Source: Candidatus Opimibacter iunctus (GTDB lineage Bacteria > Bacteroidota > Bacteroidia > Chitinophagales > Saprospiraceae). Taken from it: a DNA stretch of 64,000 nucleotides. Made by a program: the position numbers and the translations under genes. Every line of letters starts with the position of its first letter. Position 1 is the first letter of the stretch. Shown piece by piece: positions 28,571 through 37,111 of this stretch. The DNA lies in the NCBI GenBank assembly GCA_016716665.1, contig JADJVH010000007.1, positions 186,001 through 250,000 on the forward strand, read 5' to 3'. Below the pieces are notes generated by a model. The model was not told the origin of the DNA, made no database searches, and saw nothing but the letters and a program-made list of their open reading frames with translations.

Positions 28571-28757
28571 TAGTGACCCATTGACCATTGACCATTGACC
28601 ATTGCTCCATTGCTCCATTGCTCCATTGCTCCATGCTCCATGCCCCTTGCCCCTTGCCCCTTGCTCCCTTGCTCCCTTGCTCCTTTGCTCCCTTGCTCCC
28701 TGCCCCTTGCTCATTGCCCACTGCCGACTGCATACTGCTGCTTGCCCTCTGCTCTAT
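28571..28757 (+). repeat. Long intergenic word array (CCATTGAC / CCATTGCT / CCCCTTGC)
   Basis: About 185 bp of short near-repeats: CCATTGAC x3, CCATTGCT x4, then CCTTGCCC and CCCTTGCT words, grading into CTGC-rich words up to the stop codon of the porin gene. No credible gene or fold is evident. It fills the spacer between the porin and OmpA genes. Confidence 0.75.
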
Positions 28758-28760
28758 GCC

Positions 28761-30047
28761 TTAAATTTCGAATTGTAGCCTGAACTGCCAGAAGTCCGTT
28801 TTGCCTATAATCTGGTTATAGTCAAGGCTTCCCTTTCCATAAGTAGCTTCCAACCTGAAATGCGCATTGGGATACCAACTGAGGTTTGTAGTGAAGCGGT
28901 CAAACTTACCTCCCTGGATGAACCCATCTGTCATGTCGGTCTGGGTATATCTGATACCAAGTTCAATGGCCCCCGGCCCACTGTCCTTGCTAAAGTCAAA
29001 ATTCTTCTTTGGCAGGAGTTTGCCGAGATTCCCATTGTTCTTGTTGTATTTCCTGTTTTCGCCCGTGATAAACCAACTACCTCCTATCTGCCAATAGGTG
29101 AGTGAAGGATTATCTGCAAGGCTGCTACTGACAAGTGCATTCATATATTCAGCCATGAGTGTAAAGGGGCCTCTTACACCGATCGCTTCCAGCATCAAGG
29201 TATTGGCTCCCGTAGCCGCAATAGCTCCTGTATTGAGATAGAAGGGAGCTGAATTCGCTTCCGGCTTGGCCTTGTAGCTCAAGGTGCCTTTGGTGTCGCT
29301 TGTGTACCGGTAACCAACACCTACGTGGACAAGATTGCGGTCTGAGGTATATACCGGCAGCGCGGTGACACGTGAAGTAAATTGAGTTCCGTTGTCTTTA
29401 AACGTGTTGCCGGTATCCCAGTAGTTATTAAACGCGCCGATGGTGTATGTCATGCGTTGCTTCATGATACTGTTGGAATAGCGGATCCCGATATTCCTTT
29501 GCCGTACGAATGCAGGCACACCTGTTCCGCGCTCTGTCCATGGTAGTTGCGTACCTGGTGCGACATACTCGTGCCCGACACCTTCTTTTTGTTTCCCGAT
29601 AGTCAACCAACCCGCTTTCTTGCCGAAGGGGATTTCAATATTCCAGTCGATAAATTCAAAGCTCTTCTTTCCTTCCGGTGCATCGAGGCCATTGAAGTTG
29701 GCACTGATCATATACCTCCATGGATTTTCACGGAAGCCCAGGATTTTGCCGGAGAGGATAAATCGATCTCCGCGGAATTCGGTCGCGGGATCAACCTTGC
29801 CGACCTGCGCCAGGCTGTTGTCATCCTGCACCAGGAAAGTCTGGTCAAGCAGCAGGGCGAAACCAAAGTTCATGGTGAAGAATTTAGTCGGGATCTGGTT
29901 CCAGCCTTCTTCCATGATGGGAGGAGCCGCTTTGGGCGATTCATCCCTGCTGATCATGGTGGTATCATTGAGTGTGACAAGGGCATTTTGTGCCTTTGAA
30001 CTCACGATCATGAGGGTTGTAAACAGAATCAGAAAATATTTTTTCAT
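28761..30047 (-). CDS. OprO/OprP-type porin
   Basis: A 428-residue outer-membrane beta-barrel. It has a signal peptide (about 1-19, ending SSKAQ). The barrel has alternating strands typical of the phosphate-selective porin O/P family (MNFGFALLLDQTF, FILSGKILGFRENPWRYMISANF, LGIRYTQTDMTDG) and a C-terminal aromatic-rich strand ending FRLQFEI. It likely admits anions or small organic solutes. A KTGTAG-N8-CTACAM dyad lies 240 bp upstream of its start, so it is a predicted target of the regulator at 36304-36942. Confidence 0.85.
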   Translation of the reverse strand: MKKYFLILFTTLMIVSSKAQNALVTLNDTTMISRDESPKAAPPIMEEGWNQIPTKFFTMNFGFALLLDQTFLVQDDNSLAQVGKVDPATEFRGDRFILSGKILGFRENPWRYMISANFNGLDAPEGKKSFEFIDWNIEIPFGKKAGWLTIGKQKEGVGHEYVAPGTQLPWTERGTGVPAFVRQRNIGIRYSNSIMKQRMTYTIGAFNNYWDTGNTFKDNGTQFTSRVTALPVYTSDRNLVHVGVGYRYTSDTKGTLSYKAKPEANSAPFYLNTGAIAATGANTLMLEAIGVRGPFTLMAEYMNALVSSSLADNPSLTYWQIGGSWFITGENRKYNKNNGNLGKLLPKKNFDFSKDSGPGAIELGIRYTQTDMTDGFIQGGKFDRFTTNLSWYPNAHFRLEATYGKGSLDYNQIIGKTDFWQFRLQFEI

Positions 30048-30286
30048 TAGCAGGCCTTTGTTTATTTTCCTTTTATCTCCATCTGCTTTTTCTTTCAGCA
30101 GAGATAAAAGTGGGTTCGAATTTTATAGATTATTATTTGCCAATCTGAGACATCATATAACATGGGTTTTTATGAGCGGTAGCAACAGGAGAGGCATAAA
30201 CGTACAGGGTGATTGGATTGCTTCTTACTCATGTTCTTTGGGGTTGAGTACACAATATAAAGGTCAACAGAATCAACTATCTATAG

Positions 30287-30306
30287 GTGTAGAATTGGTT
30301 CTACAC
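30287..30306 (-). promoter_or_regulatory. KTGTAG-N8-CTACAM dyad, site 1 (porin)
   Basis: Perfect dyad GTGTAG-AATTGGTT-CTACAC, extended by one more G/C pair and inner AA..TT. It lies 240 bp before the porin start. One of four such dyads, all found between 30.2 and 39.8 kb. Confidence 0.65.
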
Positions 30307-30343
30307 CGCCCCTGAATGGTGGGTAAAGAATGGGTAAATAAAT

Positions 30344-30375
30344 AAAAAAGCCCCATGATCCTATGGGGCTTTTTT
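30344..30375 (-). terminator. Intrinsic terminator of the amidohydrolase gene
   Basis: AAAAAAGCCCCAT (30344-30356) pairs with ATGGGGCTTTTTT (30363-30375) over a 6-nt loop. It lies 23 nt past the stop codon of the minus-strand gene and separates it from the porin. Confidence 0.9.
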
Positions 30376-30397
30376 AATGCATATCGGACTATCCGGA

Positions 30398-32125
30398 TCA
30401 TTTCTTATATACCGTCTTTCCCTCCTTGATCGTTTCGGTCACCATGATGTCTTTGATCTTCATGGGTTCGACTTTCAATGGATTTTGGTCCAGGATGACT
30501 AGATCGGCTAGCTTGTCGACAGTGAGCGTACCCTTTATTTTATCATCAAAAACCTGGTATGCAGCATTTATGGTCAACGCCTTCAATGCCTGGTAAGGTG
30601 TGGCCCTTTCGTTAGGTCCGATGATATTGCCTGAACGGGATTGACGGTTGACGGCTGTCCAGACAGTAAAGATCTGGTTGATAGGTGTGATGATGTTGTC
30701 AGTATGATTGGAGTAGACGATACCCAGGCTATCGGCGGTATGAACAGGGCTGAGGAAAAAAGCTCTCTCCTGGCCCAGATTTTCCACATGCACATCCCCC
30801 CAGAAATATGCATGATTGGTAAAGAAGGATGGCGTGATATTGTATGCCTTGTATTTGACCAATTGATCTTTTCTTACAAAATTGGAATGGATCACAACCG
30901 TTCGCCTATCTGCATCGAGTGGTTGGTCATTTGTCTTACAAGCATGCTCATGCGCAGCCAATAGCATGTCCATAGTGGCATCTCCGTTACAGTGTACAAA
31001 GAGTTGTTGCTTGTTTTTATATGCCACATCAAATAGTGTATTTAATTGTTCCTGTGTAACATTAGGGAAGCCTTTACAGTCATGGCTGCAACCCGGAACC
31101 GGAGTCAAAAAGGCCTGGGTGAAGAATGCTGTCTTTCCCTGTGGGGATCCATCTGCCACTATTTTGGTGCCGGCAAATTTCAGGTGATTCGAATATTTGC
31201 CATAGCGCATTGTGGTGTCCGCCAGGTTCTTTTCAAGATCGAGGAAGCTACTCAGGGAGACCACATCAATAAATAGCTTGTTATCCGCAGCGGATGTTTT
31301 CAGGAAGGAAACGGTCTGCGCATCAGAAAATCCCTCTTGTGCAGTCGTAACACCAACGGAAGCATAGTTCATCAGTGCTTTATTCAACAAGGCAGCCTGC
31401 TGGGTTGAAAATGTTTTGTTGATGATATCCACAAAATGATGGATGGCCATTTCCTGCAACACACCATTGGGTTCAGTTGATCCCGGCATACGCAGGATCA
31501 ATCCACCATCAGGGTCTTTGGTGTTCTTATCGATGTGGCCGTCTTTCAATGCCAGTGAATTGGCCACGCCCAGGTGACCTGATACATGCCTGATGAAAAC
31601 AGGGTTGTTTGGAAATGCTTTATCCAACTCGACCTTGGTAGGCGGAGTTTTTTCGTTGAGTTGCGTGTCATCATATCCCCAGCCAAAGATCCATTCACCA
31701 TCCTTTATATTATTTTCAGCCTTGCATTTTTGCAGCTCAGTGATGATGTCATTGATGCTGGAGCAATTGCCCACTGGAGGGGAAGAGATATTCCCCTGAC
31801 CTGCGGCGTTGATGGCATCAGCCAGGTGTCCATGGCTATCGACAAAGCCGGGTAAAAGTGTCTTACCCTGCAGGTCATTCATGACCGTGCTGTCGCCTTT
31901 CAACTTTTCAGCATCAGCTTTGGTACCTACAAATACGATCTTGCCATCACTGATAGCAATGGCTTCTGCATAGGTTGGGCTATTGCCTTCCATGGTGATG
32001 ATGTCACCACCATAGTAGATCGCATCGGCCGTGTTGTCACGGGTGGCCTGCGTAGATGGGGCATTACATGAAAGGAATGCGTAGAAGGAAATCAGTACAA
32101 GTGGTAGTGTAAAAACGTTCTTCAT
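30398..32125 (-). CDS. Lipoprotein amidohydrolase (YtcJ/ExoP-like)
   Basis: The 575-residue metal-dependent hydrolase has a lipoprotein signal (cysteine in AFLSCNAPS, about residue 20). Its composite domain starts ADAIYYGGDIITM. The TIM-barrel metal motif LPGFVDSHGHLADA and later His ligands (LFVHCNGDATMDMLL, VVIHSNF) are seen. The C-terminus is DKLADLVILDQNPL. Members hydrolyse amides, formamides or cyclic amides; the substrate is unknown. It follows the barrel protein at 32155-32967 by 29 nt, so both form an operon under dyad site 2. Confidence 0.88.
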   Translation of the reverse strand: MKNVFTLPLVLISFYAFLSCNAPSTQATRDNTADAIYYGGDIITMEGNSPTYAEAIAISDGKIVFVGTKADAEKLKGDSTVMNDLQGKTLLPGFVDSHGHLADAINAAGQGNISSPPVGNCSSINDIITELQKCKAENNIKDGEWIFGWGYDDTQLNEKTPPTKVELDKAFPNNPVFIRHVSGHLGVANSLALKDGHIDKNTKDPDGGLILRMPGSTEPNGVLQEMAIHHFVDIINKTFSTQQAALLNKALMNYASVGVTTAQEGFSDAQTVSFLKTSAADNKLFIDVVSLSSFLDLEKNLADTTMRYGKYSNHLKFAGTKIVADGSPQGKTAFFTQAFLTPVPGCSHDCKGFPNVTQEQLNTLFDVAYKNKQQLFVHCNGDATMDMLLAAHEHACKTNDQPLDADRRTVVIHSNFVRKDQLVKYKAYNITPSFFTNHAYFWGDVHVENLGQERAFFLSPVHTADSLGIVYSNHTDNIITPINQIFTVWTAVNRQSRSGNIIGPNERATPYQALKALTINAAYQVFDDKIKGTLTVDKLADLVILDQNPLKVEPMKIKDIMVTETIKEGKTVYKK

Positions 32126-32154
32126 GATTATAGTGGGTTTGTGATTGCTGTTTG

Positions 32155-32967
32155 TTATTTAGGAAATACCATGGTGATGGCAGCACGTATTCCATATGCC
32201 GCATGATTGTCTGGTGCGAAATGAAAGCGTGGCCCAATAGCTAAGCTTACTGTTTGGCTTCCAAACTTAGTCACTCCACTGAAGATGGGTTGCACGATGA
32301 AAACACTTAGATCATTCTCCCAGTCTTTGGTGTATTCAGCATTCAACGTGAGGCCAGCTCCGCTTTTCCAATTGTAAGCTGCAAATGGATTGATGAATGT
32401 TGCGCTGATATCTTTTCTCGTCACATTGCCAGCGATTGAAATAATGTGGTTTGCCAGGGCACCAAAGGTCCATGGCCCCGATTGTTTTAAGGCCACGACT
32501 GATGGTCCGATACCAAATTTTCCTCCACCTAATAAATCATCTGTAGCCGTAGGAACGAGGAATACAGGACCTATCCCCCAGGTCACGCTACTCTGTGAAG
32601 GACCTACAAAACCGGTAATCACGGCATCCCCTAGTCCTCCTTGACTTGTGTTTTCTCCTGTGATATCAAATTGTGATACAATAGGCAATATCCATCGGGT
32701 GATCAGATTGATTTTGGGAGTTAATGTGATAGGGATGACCGGCTGGACGTTGACCACTAGTTTAGAACCATTGAATGCTCCTATCCCTACATCCCAATTG
32801 CTTTGGACAGGTACACTGATGAGGTTGGCAATGGGGTTGGCGAGTTTCTTGGCCAGCTCTTCGGCGGTGGCAGTTGGTGGAGATGTTGCTTCCTGGGCTG
32901 ACAAGTTGTGAAGGCTGCCCCAAAAGGAAACGATCAGCAGTGCTGGAAAAAAGGTGGTGATTTTCAT
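32155..32967 (-). CDS. Outer-membrane transporter-like beta-barrel (phenol MetA-type)
   Basis: The 270-residue protein has a signal peptide (about 1-24, ending LSAQ), an Ala/Thr-rich start and then alternating beta strands. Signatures such as NVQPVIPITLTPKINLITRW, GLGDAVITGFVGPS and YAAYNWKSG-like segments, ending AAITMVFPK, match the 'transporter' / MetA-pathway-of-phenol-degradation barrel family. It probably passes hydrophobic or aromatic compounds across the outer membrane. First gene of the operon with the amidohydrolase. Confidence 0.8.
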   Translation of the reverse strand: MKITTFFPALLIVSFWGSLHNLSAQEATSPPTATAEELAKKLANPIANLISVPVQSNWDVGIGAFNGSKLVVNVQPVIPITLTPKINLITRWILPIVSQFDITGENTSQGGLGDAVITGFVGPSQSSVTWGIGPVFLVPTATDDLLGGGKFGIGPSVVALKQSGPWTFGALANHIISIAGNVTRKDISATFINPFAAYNWKSGAGLTLNAEYTKDWENDLSVFIVQPIFSGVTKFGSQTVSLAIGPRFHFAPDNHAAYGIRAAITMVFPK

Positions 32968-33161
32968 ATTTTGGTTTTACGGTGTGGAGAAATTACAGTG
33001 GCTAATTAATGCTAAGCGCTGGTAGTAAAGGATTATAACTGCTCCTGAAGAAAAAAGTTGTTGATGTCGTATCATGTAATAAAAAGATACGCAACTTCTA
33101 TGGCATCCAGGCATTGAAATTTAATACCGATCTAAATATCAGGGGAAAAGAAAACCCGTCC

Positions 33162-33181
33162 GTGTAGAATTAGAGCTACAC
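33162..33181 (-). promoter_or_regulatory. KTGTAG-N8-CTACAM dyad, site 2 (transporter-amidohydrolase operon)
   Basis: Perfect dyad GTGTAG-AATTAGAG-CTACAC, 195 bp before the start of the barrel gene at 32967. It overlaps the last codons of the sensor kinase gene ending at 33176. Three of four sites share AAT at the start of the spacer. Confidence 0.65.
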
Positions 33182-36100
33182 AGAAAGGGGCAAATCAATA
33201 GATAGGAATATCCTCACCCGTGTGCCACCACCTTCAGGGCTATCAATCTCCCAGCGTCCGCGCAGTATCCGCATCAGGTCAGCTACTAAGGTGAGCCCGA
33301 TACCATTGCCGGCAGTGACATCCTCCAATGTAGTATCTCCTTGCGTAGCAGTTCCCTTACGGATGGCCTCGAGTTGTGCATGGGTCATGCCCCGACCGGT
33401 ATCACTTACTTCAAGGATATACCATTTTTGTTCGGAGCCTGAGCGCACCGTGATGCGGCCATGCTGTGTGTATTTGATCGCATTGGAGAGAAGGTTGTGG
33501 AGTACGATAGACAAGACATTAGGGTCTGCCTGGATCACATCATCCTCAGGTACTTCATTGATCAGTTCATTGTCCTGAAACCTGCTCATCTCCTTAAAGT
33601 CCTCCATGAGTTGCTCCACTATGGCAAAGGGAGAGCAGTTGATCGAGACAGTCTTGAATTTTTCCTGTTGGTAAGAAACCCAATGTAACAGGTTTTGGGT
33701 GCTGTGAAAAAGTTTGTGCACAGCATTTTGGACATCCGTCAATGCTCTTTTGGCCATACCCGGATCCTCCGGTTTCTCTTCGGCTCCCAGTCTTGCAATC
33801 TGGCCAATAAACCTGAGTGGAGTGAGAATGTCATGCGTGATGATCGAAATCAAGCGGTCTCTTATCCGGATATTTCTCCGGAGATTGAGTTCTGAAGCTG
33901 CAAGTTTTTCAAGGTTATCTTCAAGCTGAATATTGGAGCTCAATAATTTGGCGGTTTGCTCATCTACCTTTTTCTGCAGTTCAATATTGCGCATTCGAAT
34001 AGATCGGGCATATAGGACCGACGTCAACCAAATCACCATCAGGAATCCGAGGATGTAGAGCAGGTATGCCCACGTCTCCATATACCAGGGCTTGAGGACA
34101 GTAAAGTTCAGCCGTGAATAGATAAAGTCCTGAGGTCCGAAACCAACGCGGCGCTTGAGCACAAAGGTATATTCGCCGGGTTTGAGATGGCCAATGGTGT
34201 AAGCGGATTGGTTGATGTCACAGAGCCGGAATTGGGTATGGAACCCTTCCAGCATGTAATAGACGTATTCATTGGCCGGACTGTTCCACCATGCACCGGC
34301 AAAATATATTTTAATGTTGGTATGACTTGAGGGAATAGATAGCGTTTGGCCAGGTGTAAATTTTGCTCCGTCTACAACGATCGATTCGAAAATCATCGAG
34401 TCCGCAGAAAAATAATGTGGGGTTTTTTCCGGGTTGAACATCACCAATCCCTCAATGGTCGGAAGAGAGAGGCGCCCGTCCGGAAGCCAAAGGTAGGAAG
34501 GCGAACATCCGCCATTGAACTCGGTATTGCGGATACCATCCTCTTCGCGGTATGCATAGTAGTCCAGGAGTAGGGTAGTGTCTTGCAGGTACATATCGAT
34601 AGCATCAAGATGTGTTCTGTACAGGCCACTGTTAGTCGAGATCCAGAGGTATCCATTGGTATCTGATACAAAAGCATGCGTGGTGGCCAACTCATTGTTG
34701 CGTCCTGTTGGCATCCGGAAAAAGTGCCCTTGATGATAGACGAAGAAGCCACTCCCATAGGTTCCAATAAAGACGTTTCCCCTTATTGAAGCTAATGCCC
34801 TGGAGTCAGCATTGTCGAAGAGTGGAAATGAATCTATAGTTTGCGTCCTTGCATCCATTCGATATAGCTGTAGGTATGTGCCAAACCACAGGTTGCCGGC
34901 AGTGTCCTGTGTGATGCATTTTATACTGTATTTATCTTTATTGAAGGGAATCTTATATACCCATTGGAGAGAGTCGTTACGTAAGTACCCGAGTCCCCTG
35001 GTGGTCCCAAACCATACGGTGCTGTCAATCAAGGCGTATGATTGAGTTGAAAAGGCATCATCAGCTTTGATCAAATGAGTTTGCCTGGTCAGAAGGTCAT
35101 ACCTTATATTATATTTTCCTGAGGTATAGTAGATATTATTTTTTGTATCCCTGCATAGTGCGAAAGGGCTAAAATTGAAAGGGAAGTATCCTGATGATTT
35201 AGTGTTGGCTATATCAAAGATCATTCCGTTACTACATAGCAGGGAAAAGGAGTCGAGCATGCATTGTGCATAGTAGCTGTTGCCCTCCTCTGTTTTTTGA
35301 TCTTCCTGCAGGAAAGTGTTGAAGTTTTTTTTGTGATAGACAAATATGCCTCGTGAGTTTGTCCCAAGGACCAGTAAATCATCTGCTTTCCGATAGGCGA
35401 TTGCGCGGATCGTACAATGCTCAGGAAGCCTGTCCAGTATAGTCCGGAAGATATATTTCCGGCGATCGCCTGTAGGCAGGAGCTTATATAACTTTTTCCC
35501 ATCGGTCATAAAGACATCTTCAAATGGATATTGACTAAAGACTCGCGTGTTATTTGAAGGTGCTTGCCAGGGCTGGCCATTTTCATCCTGAAGCGTACAT
35601 TTTTCAAATGCTCCATTGGATGATTGCAGGATATAAAGTTGGTTGGTGGAATCCAGTTTGAGGAGGTCATCATGGAGTAACACGACCAGGTCTCTTGGTA
35701 ATCTTTTTTGTTGGATGATCTGTAATGTTTTTAGTTGATTGTCGGCCAGCACGATTCTGTCGCTCACCATAAATACCTTGTGGTTAGTCGCAGGCAGGAT
35801 ATTGAATGACATCTGGCCTGTCAGTCTTGCCCGTTTATTTTCAGCTTGGTAGAAACTATCTTGGATGAGAAACCGGGCATCAGGCGGGCTACCGTTGATC
35901 CGGGTGATATCCGGATTTTTTATGTCAGGTTGCTGTATAGTGGTAAAGTGATCATTAGACAGGAGGTACATTCCATTGAGCAGGTCAATAAACAATATGC
36001 TCGTGTCGCTGATGGCCATAGCATGGGAGAATCGTTGATTTTTTAACGGGGCATGGTCTTCAGTATTCATGACCCTGAAGTTTTCCCCGTCAAATCTGGC

Positions 36101-36301
36101 GATACCGCCCTCTGTGGCCATCCAAAGGAAGCCATGTTTGTCAAAAACAAGTCCCCGCACTGAGTTTTGGGGCATGCCTTGCTTATTCGTGTAATTGTTG
36201 ATATGATAAGACTCCTGCCCCGGCAGGATGACCGTAGTGAAACAGGCAAAGGCGAATACCAGGAGTATCCGGAGCGTATTATGGGGCGACGAAGGGGCCA
36301 T
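33176..36301 (-). CDS. Propeller sensor histidine kinase (reg_prop / Y_Y_Y / HisKA)
   Basis: A 1041-residue membrane kinase. It has a signal peptide (about 1-28), then propeller repeats (for example LVFDKHGFLWMATEGGIARF, DTAGNLWFGTYLQLY, DTNGYLWISTNSGLY) forming the periplasmic sensor. A Y_Y_Y domain (about 670-730), one transmembrane helix (about 738-760) and a coiled coil follow. HisKA carries phospho-acceptor His823 (SIITHDILTPLRF). HATPase has N, G1 and G2 boxes (LLSNAIKYTQHG, DTGRGM, GNGIGLTLV). There is no receiver domain of its own; the partner is the LuxR-type regulator whose stop lies 2 nt upstream. Ligand unknown; predicted controller of the nearby porin, transporter and sulfatase genes. 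Confidence 0.92.
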   Translation of the reverse strand: MAPSSPHNTLRILLVFAFACFTTVILPGQESYHINNYTNKQGMPQNSVRGLVFDKHGFLWMATEGGIARFDGENFRVMNTEDHAPLKNQRFSHAMAISDTSILFIDLLNGMYLLSNDHFTTIQQPDIKNPDITRINGSPPDARFLIQDSFYQAENKRARLTGQMSFNILPATNHKVFMVSDRIVLADNQLKTLQIIQQKRLPRDLVVLLHDDLLKLDSTNQLYILQSSNGAFEKCTLQDENGQPWQAPSNNTRVFSQYPFEDVFMTDGKKLYKLLPTGDRRKYIFRTILDRLPEHCTIRAIAYRKADDLLVLGTNSRGIFVYHKKNFNTFLQEDQKTEEGNSYYAQCMLDSFSLLCSNGMIFDIANTKSSGYFPFNFSPFALCRDTKNNIYYTSGKYNIRYDLLTRQTHLIKADDAFSTQSYALIDSTVWFGTTRGLGYLRNDSLQWVYKIPFNKDKYSIKCITQDTAGNLWFGTYLQLYRMDARTQTIDSFPLFDNADSRALASIRGNVFIGTYGSGFFVYHQGHFFRMPTGRNNELATTHAFVSDTNGYLWISTNSGLYRTHLDAIDMYLQDTTLLLDYYAYREEDGIRNTEFNGGCSPSYLWLPDGRLSLPTIEGLVMFNPEKTPHYFSADSMIFESIVVDGAKFTPGQTLSIPSSHTNIKIYFAGAWWNSPANEYVYYMLEGFHTQFRLCDINQSAYTIGHLKPGEYTFVLKRRVGFGPQDFIYSRLNFTVLKPWYMETWAYLLYILGFLMVIWLTSVLYARSIRMRNIELQKKVDEQTAKLLSSNIQLEDNLEKLAASELNLRRNIRIRDRLISIITHDILTPLRFIGQIARLGAEEKPEDPGMAKRALTDVQNAVHKLFHSTQNLLHWVSYQQEKFKTVSINCSPFAIVEQLMEDFKEMSRFQDNELINEVPEDDVIQADPNVLSIVLHNLLSNAIKYTQHGRITVRSGSEQKWYILEVSDTGRGMTHAQLEAIRKGTATQGDTTLEDVTAGNGIGLTLVADLMRILRGRWEIDSPEGGGTRVRIFLSIDLPLSV

Positions 36302-36303
36302 GA

Positions 36304-36942
36304 TCAGGCAAGATGGTAAACATCTGCCAAACGTTGCATATCTGCCAGGTTATTTACCTTCAGTTTTTCGAAAATACGCACCTTGTAGGTAGCTACAGTG
36401 CTCATTTTTAAATCCAGGCGATTGGATATTTCCTTGACCCGCAAACCTTGCAATAAATAGCGGAGGACCATCAATTCACGCTCAGAAAGTGCCTCGAAAG
36501 GGTTGGCCGAAGGCACATTACGGCCTTGTTCTTGTTCCAGTGATTGCCTCAGTTCTTCACTTACGTAGGGCTGTCCATGGAGGAAGAGGTTGAGCGCCCG
36601 GATCAGGGTCTCTTCTTCCTCTTGCTTGCTGATAAATCCCAACGCCCCCATCTGAAGTATCCGCTTCCCATAGATCGACTCAGGACTCATGGTGTATACC
36701 AGGATCAGCAGATCGGGGTTTTGTTCAAGGATCCTGGGGATCTGATCCATACTGTTGCAATCACCCAGCTGCATATCCAGGATCAGGTGAGTGTACTGGT
36801 TAGAGGAAAGCTTGGTCAGCAGGGTAGAGCAGGCATCCGCTTCGTCCGTTTCGACATCAGTGAAATGCCTGGCCAGCAGGTATTTCATACCGGTGCGGAT
36901 CACGGCGTGGTCGTCGGCTATGAGGATGCAAGGAGAAGGCAT
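36304..36942 (-). CDS. LuxR/NarL-type response regulator
   Basis: The 212-residue regulator has a receiver domain (ILIADDHAVIRTGMKYLL, phospho-acceptor Asp56 in THLILDMQLGD) and a C-terminal LuxR helix-turn-helix (about 148-208, LSERELMVLRYLLQGLRVKE). I prefer ATG 36942 (MPSPCILIADDH) because the receiver fold starts there. The alternative ATG 37002 adds 20 Ser/Pro-rich residues and would put the dyad at 37015 only 12 nt from the start. Co-operonic with the propeller kinase (2-nt gap). A dyad in its own leader suggests autoregulation. Confidence 0.92.
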   Translation of the reverse strand: MPSPCILIADDHAVIRTGMKYLLARHFTDVETDEADACSTLLTKLSSNQYTHLILDMQLGDCNSMDQIPRILEQNPDLLILVYTMSPESIYGKRILQMGALGFISKQEEEETLIRALNLFLHGQPYVSEELRQSLEQEQGRNVPSANPFEALSERELMVLRYLLQGLRVKEISNRLDLKMSTVATYKVRIFEKLKVNNLADMQRLADVYHLA

Positions 36943-37014
36943 TTGCTGACTGGATGGATTAGGCACTGTACTAGACAAATGTAGGTATCCCTTTTTCTTC
37001 ATAGGTCATTTGGG

Positions 37015-37034
37015 TTGTAGAATGGCTACTACAA
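37015..37034 (-). promoter_or_regulatory. KTGTAG-N8-CTACAM dyad, site 3 (regulator-kinase operon)
   Basis: Perfect dyad TTGTAG-AATGGCTA-CTACAA, 72 nt before the preferred start of the LuxR-type regulator. It lies between the terminator of the sulfatase gene and the regulator operon, so it can only serve the latter. Confidence 0.65.
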
Positions 37035-37052
37035 GGTAAGGGTATAAATCAC

Positions 37053-37084
37053 AAAAAAAAAAGGCCACCCGATCACGAGCAGCC
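37053..37084 (-). terminator. Intrinsic terminator of the first sulfatase gene
   Basis: On the minus strand a 9-bp stem (37063-37071 with 37076-37084, including three G-U pairs) with a 4-nt loop is followed by ten T. It lies 27 nt after the sulfatase stop codon. Confidence 0.85.
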
Positions 37085-37111
37085 TCTTTTATATTTTAAA
37101 GGAAATTTAAT

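Larger units (their letters stand above)
30048..30397. other. Intergenic region upstream of the porin
   Basis: This 350-bp gap has no supported gene. From right to left it holds the terminator of the amidohydrolase gene (30344-30375), the regulatory dyad (30287-30306) and ~240 bp of AT-rich leader to the porin start. The long leader leaves room for a promoter near the dyad. Confidence 0.6.

Noticed and set aside
29547..30315. Long plus-strand frames opposite the porin (29547-29999, 29620-30315)
   Set aside because: Antisense to a well-supported outer-membrane barrel; composition is that of a shadow frame.
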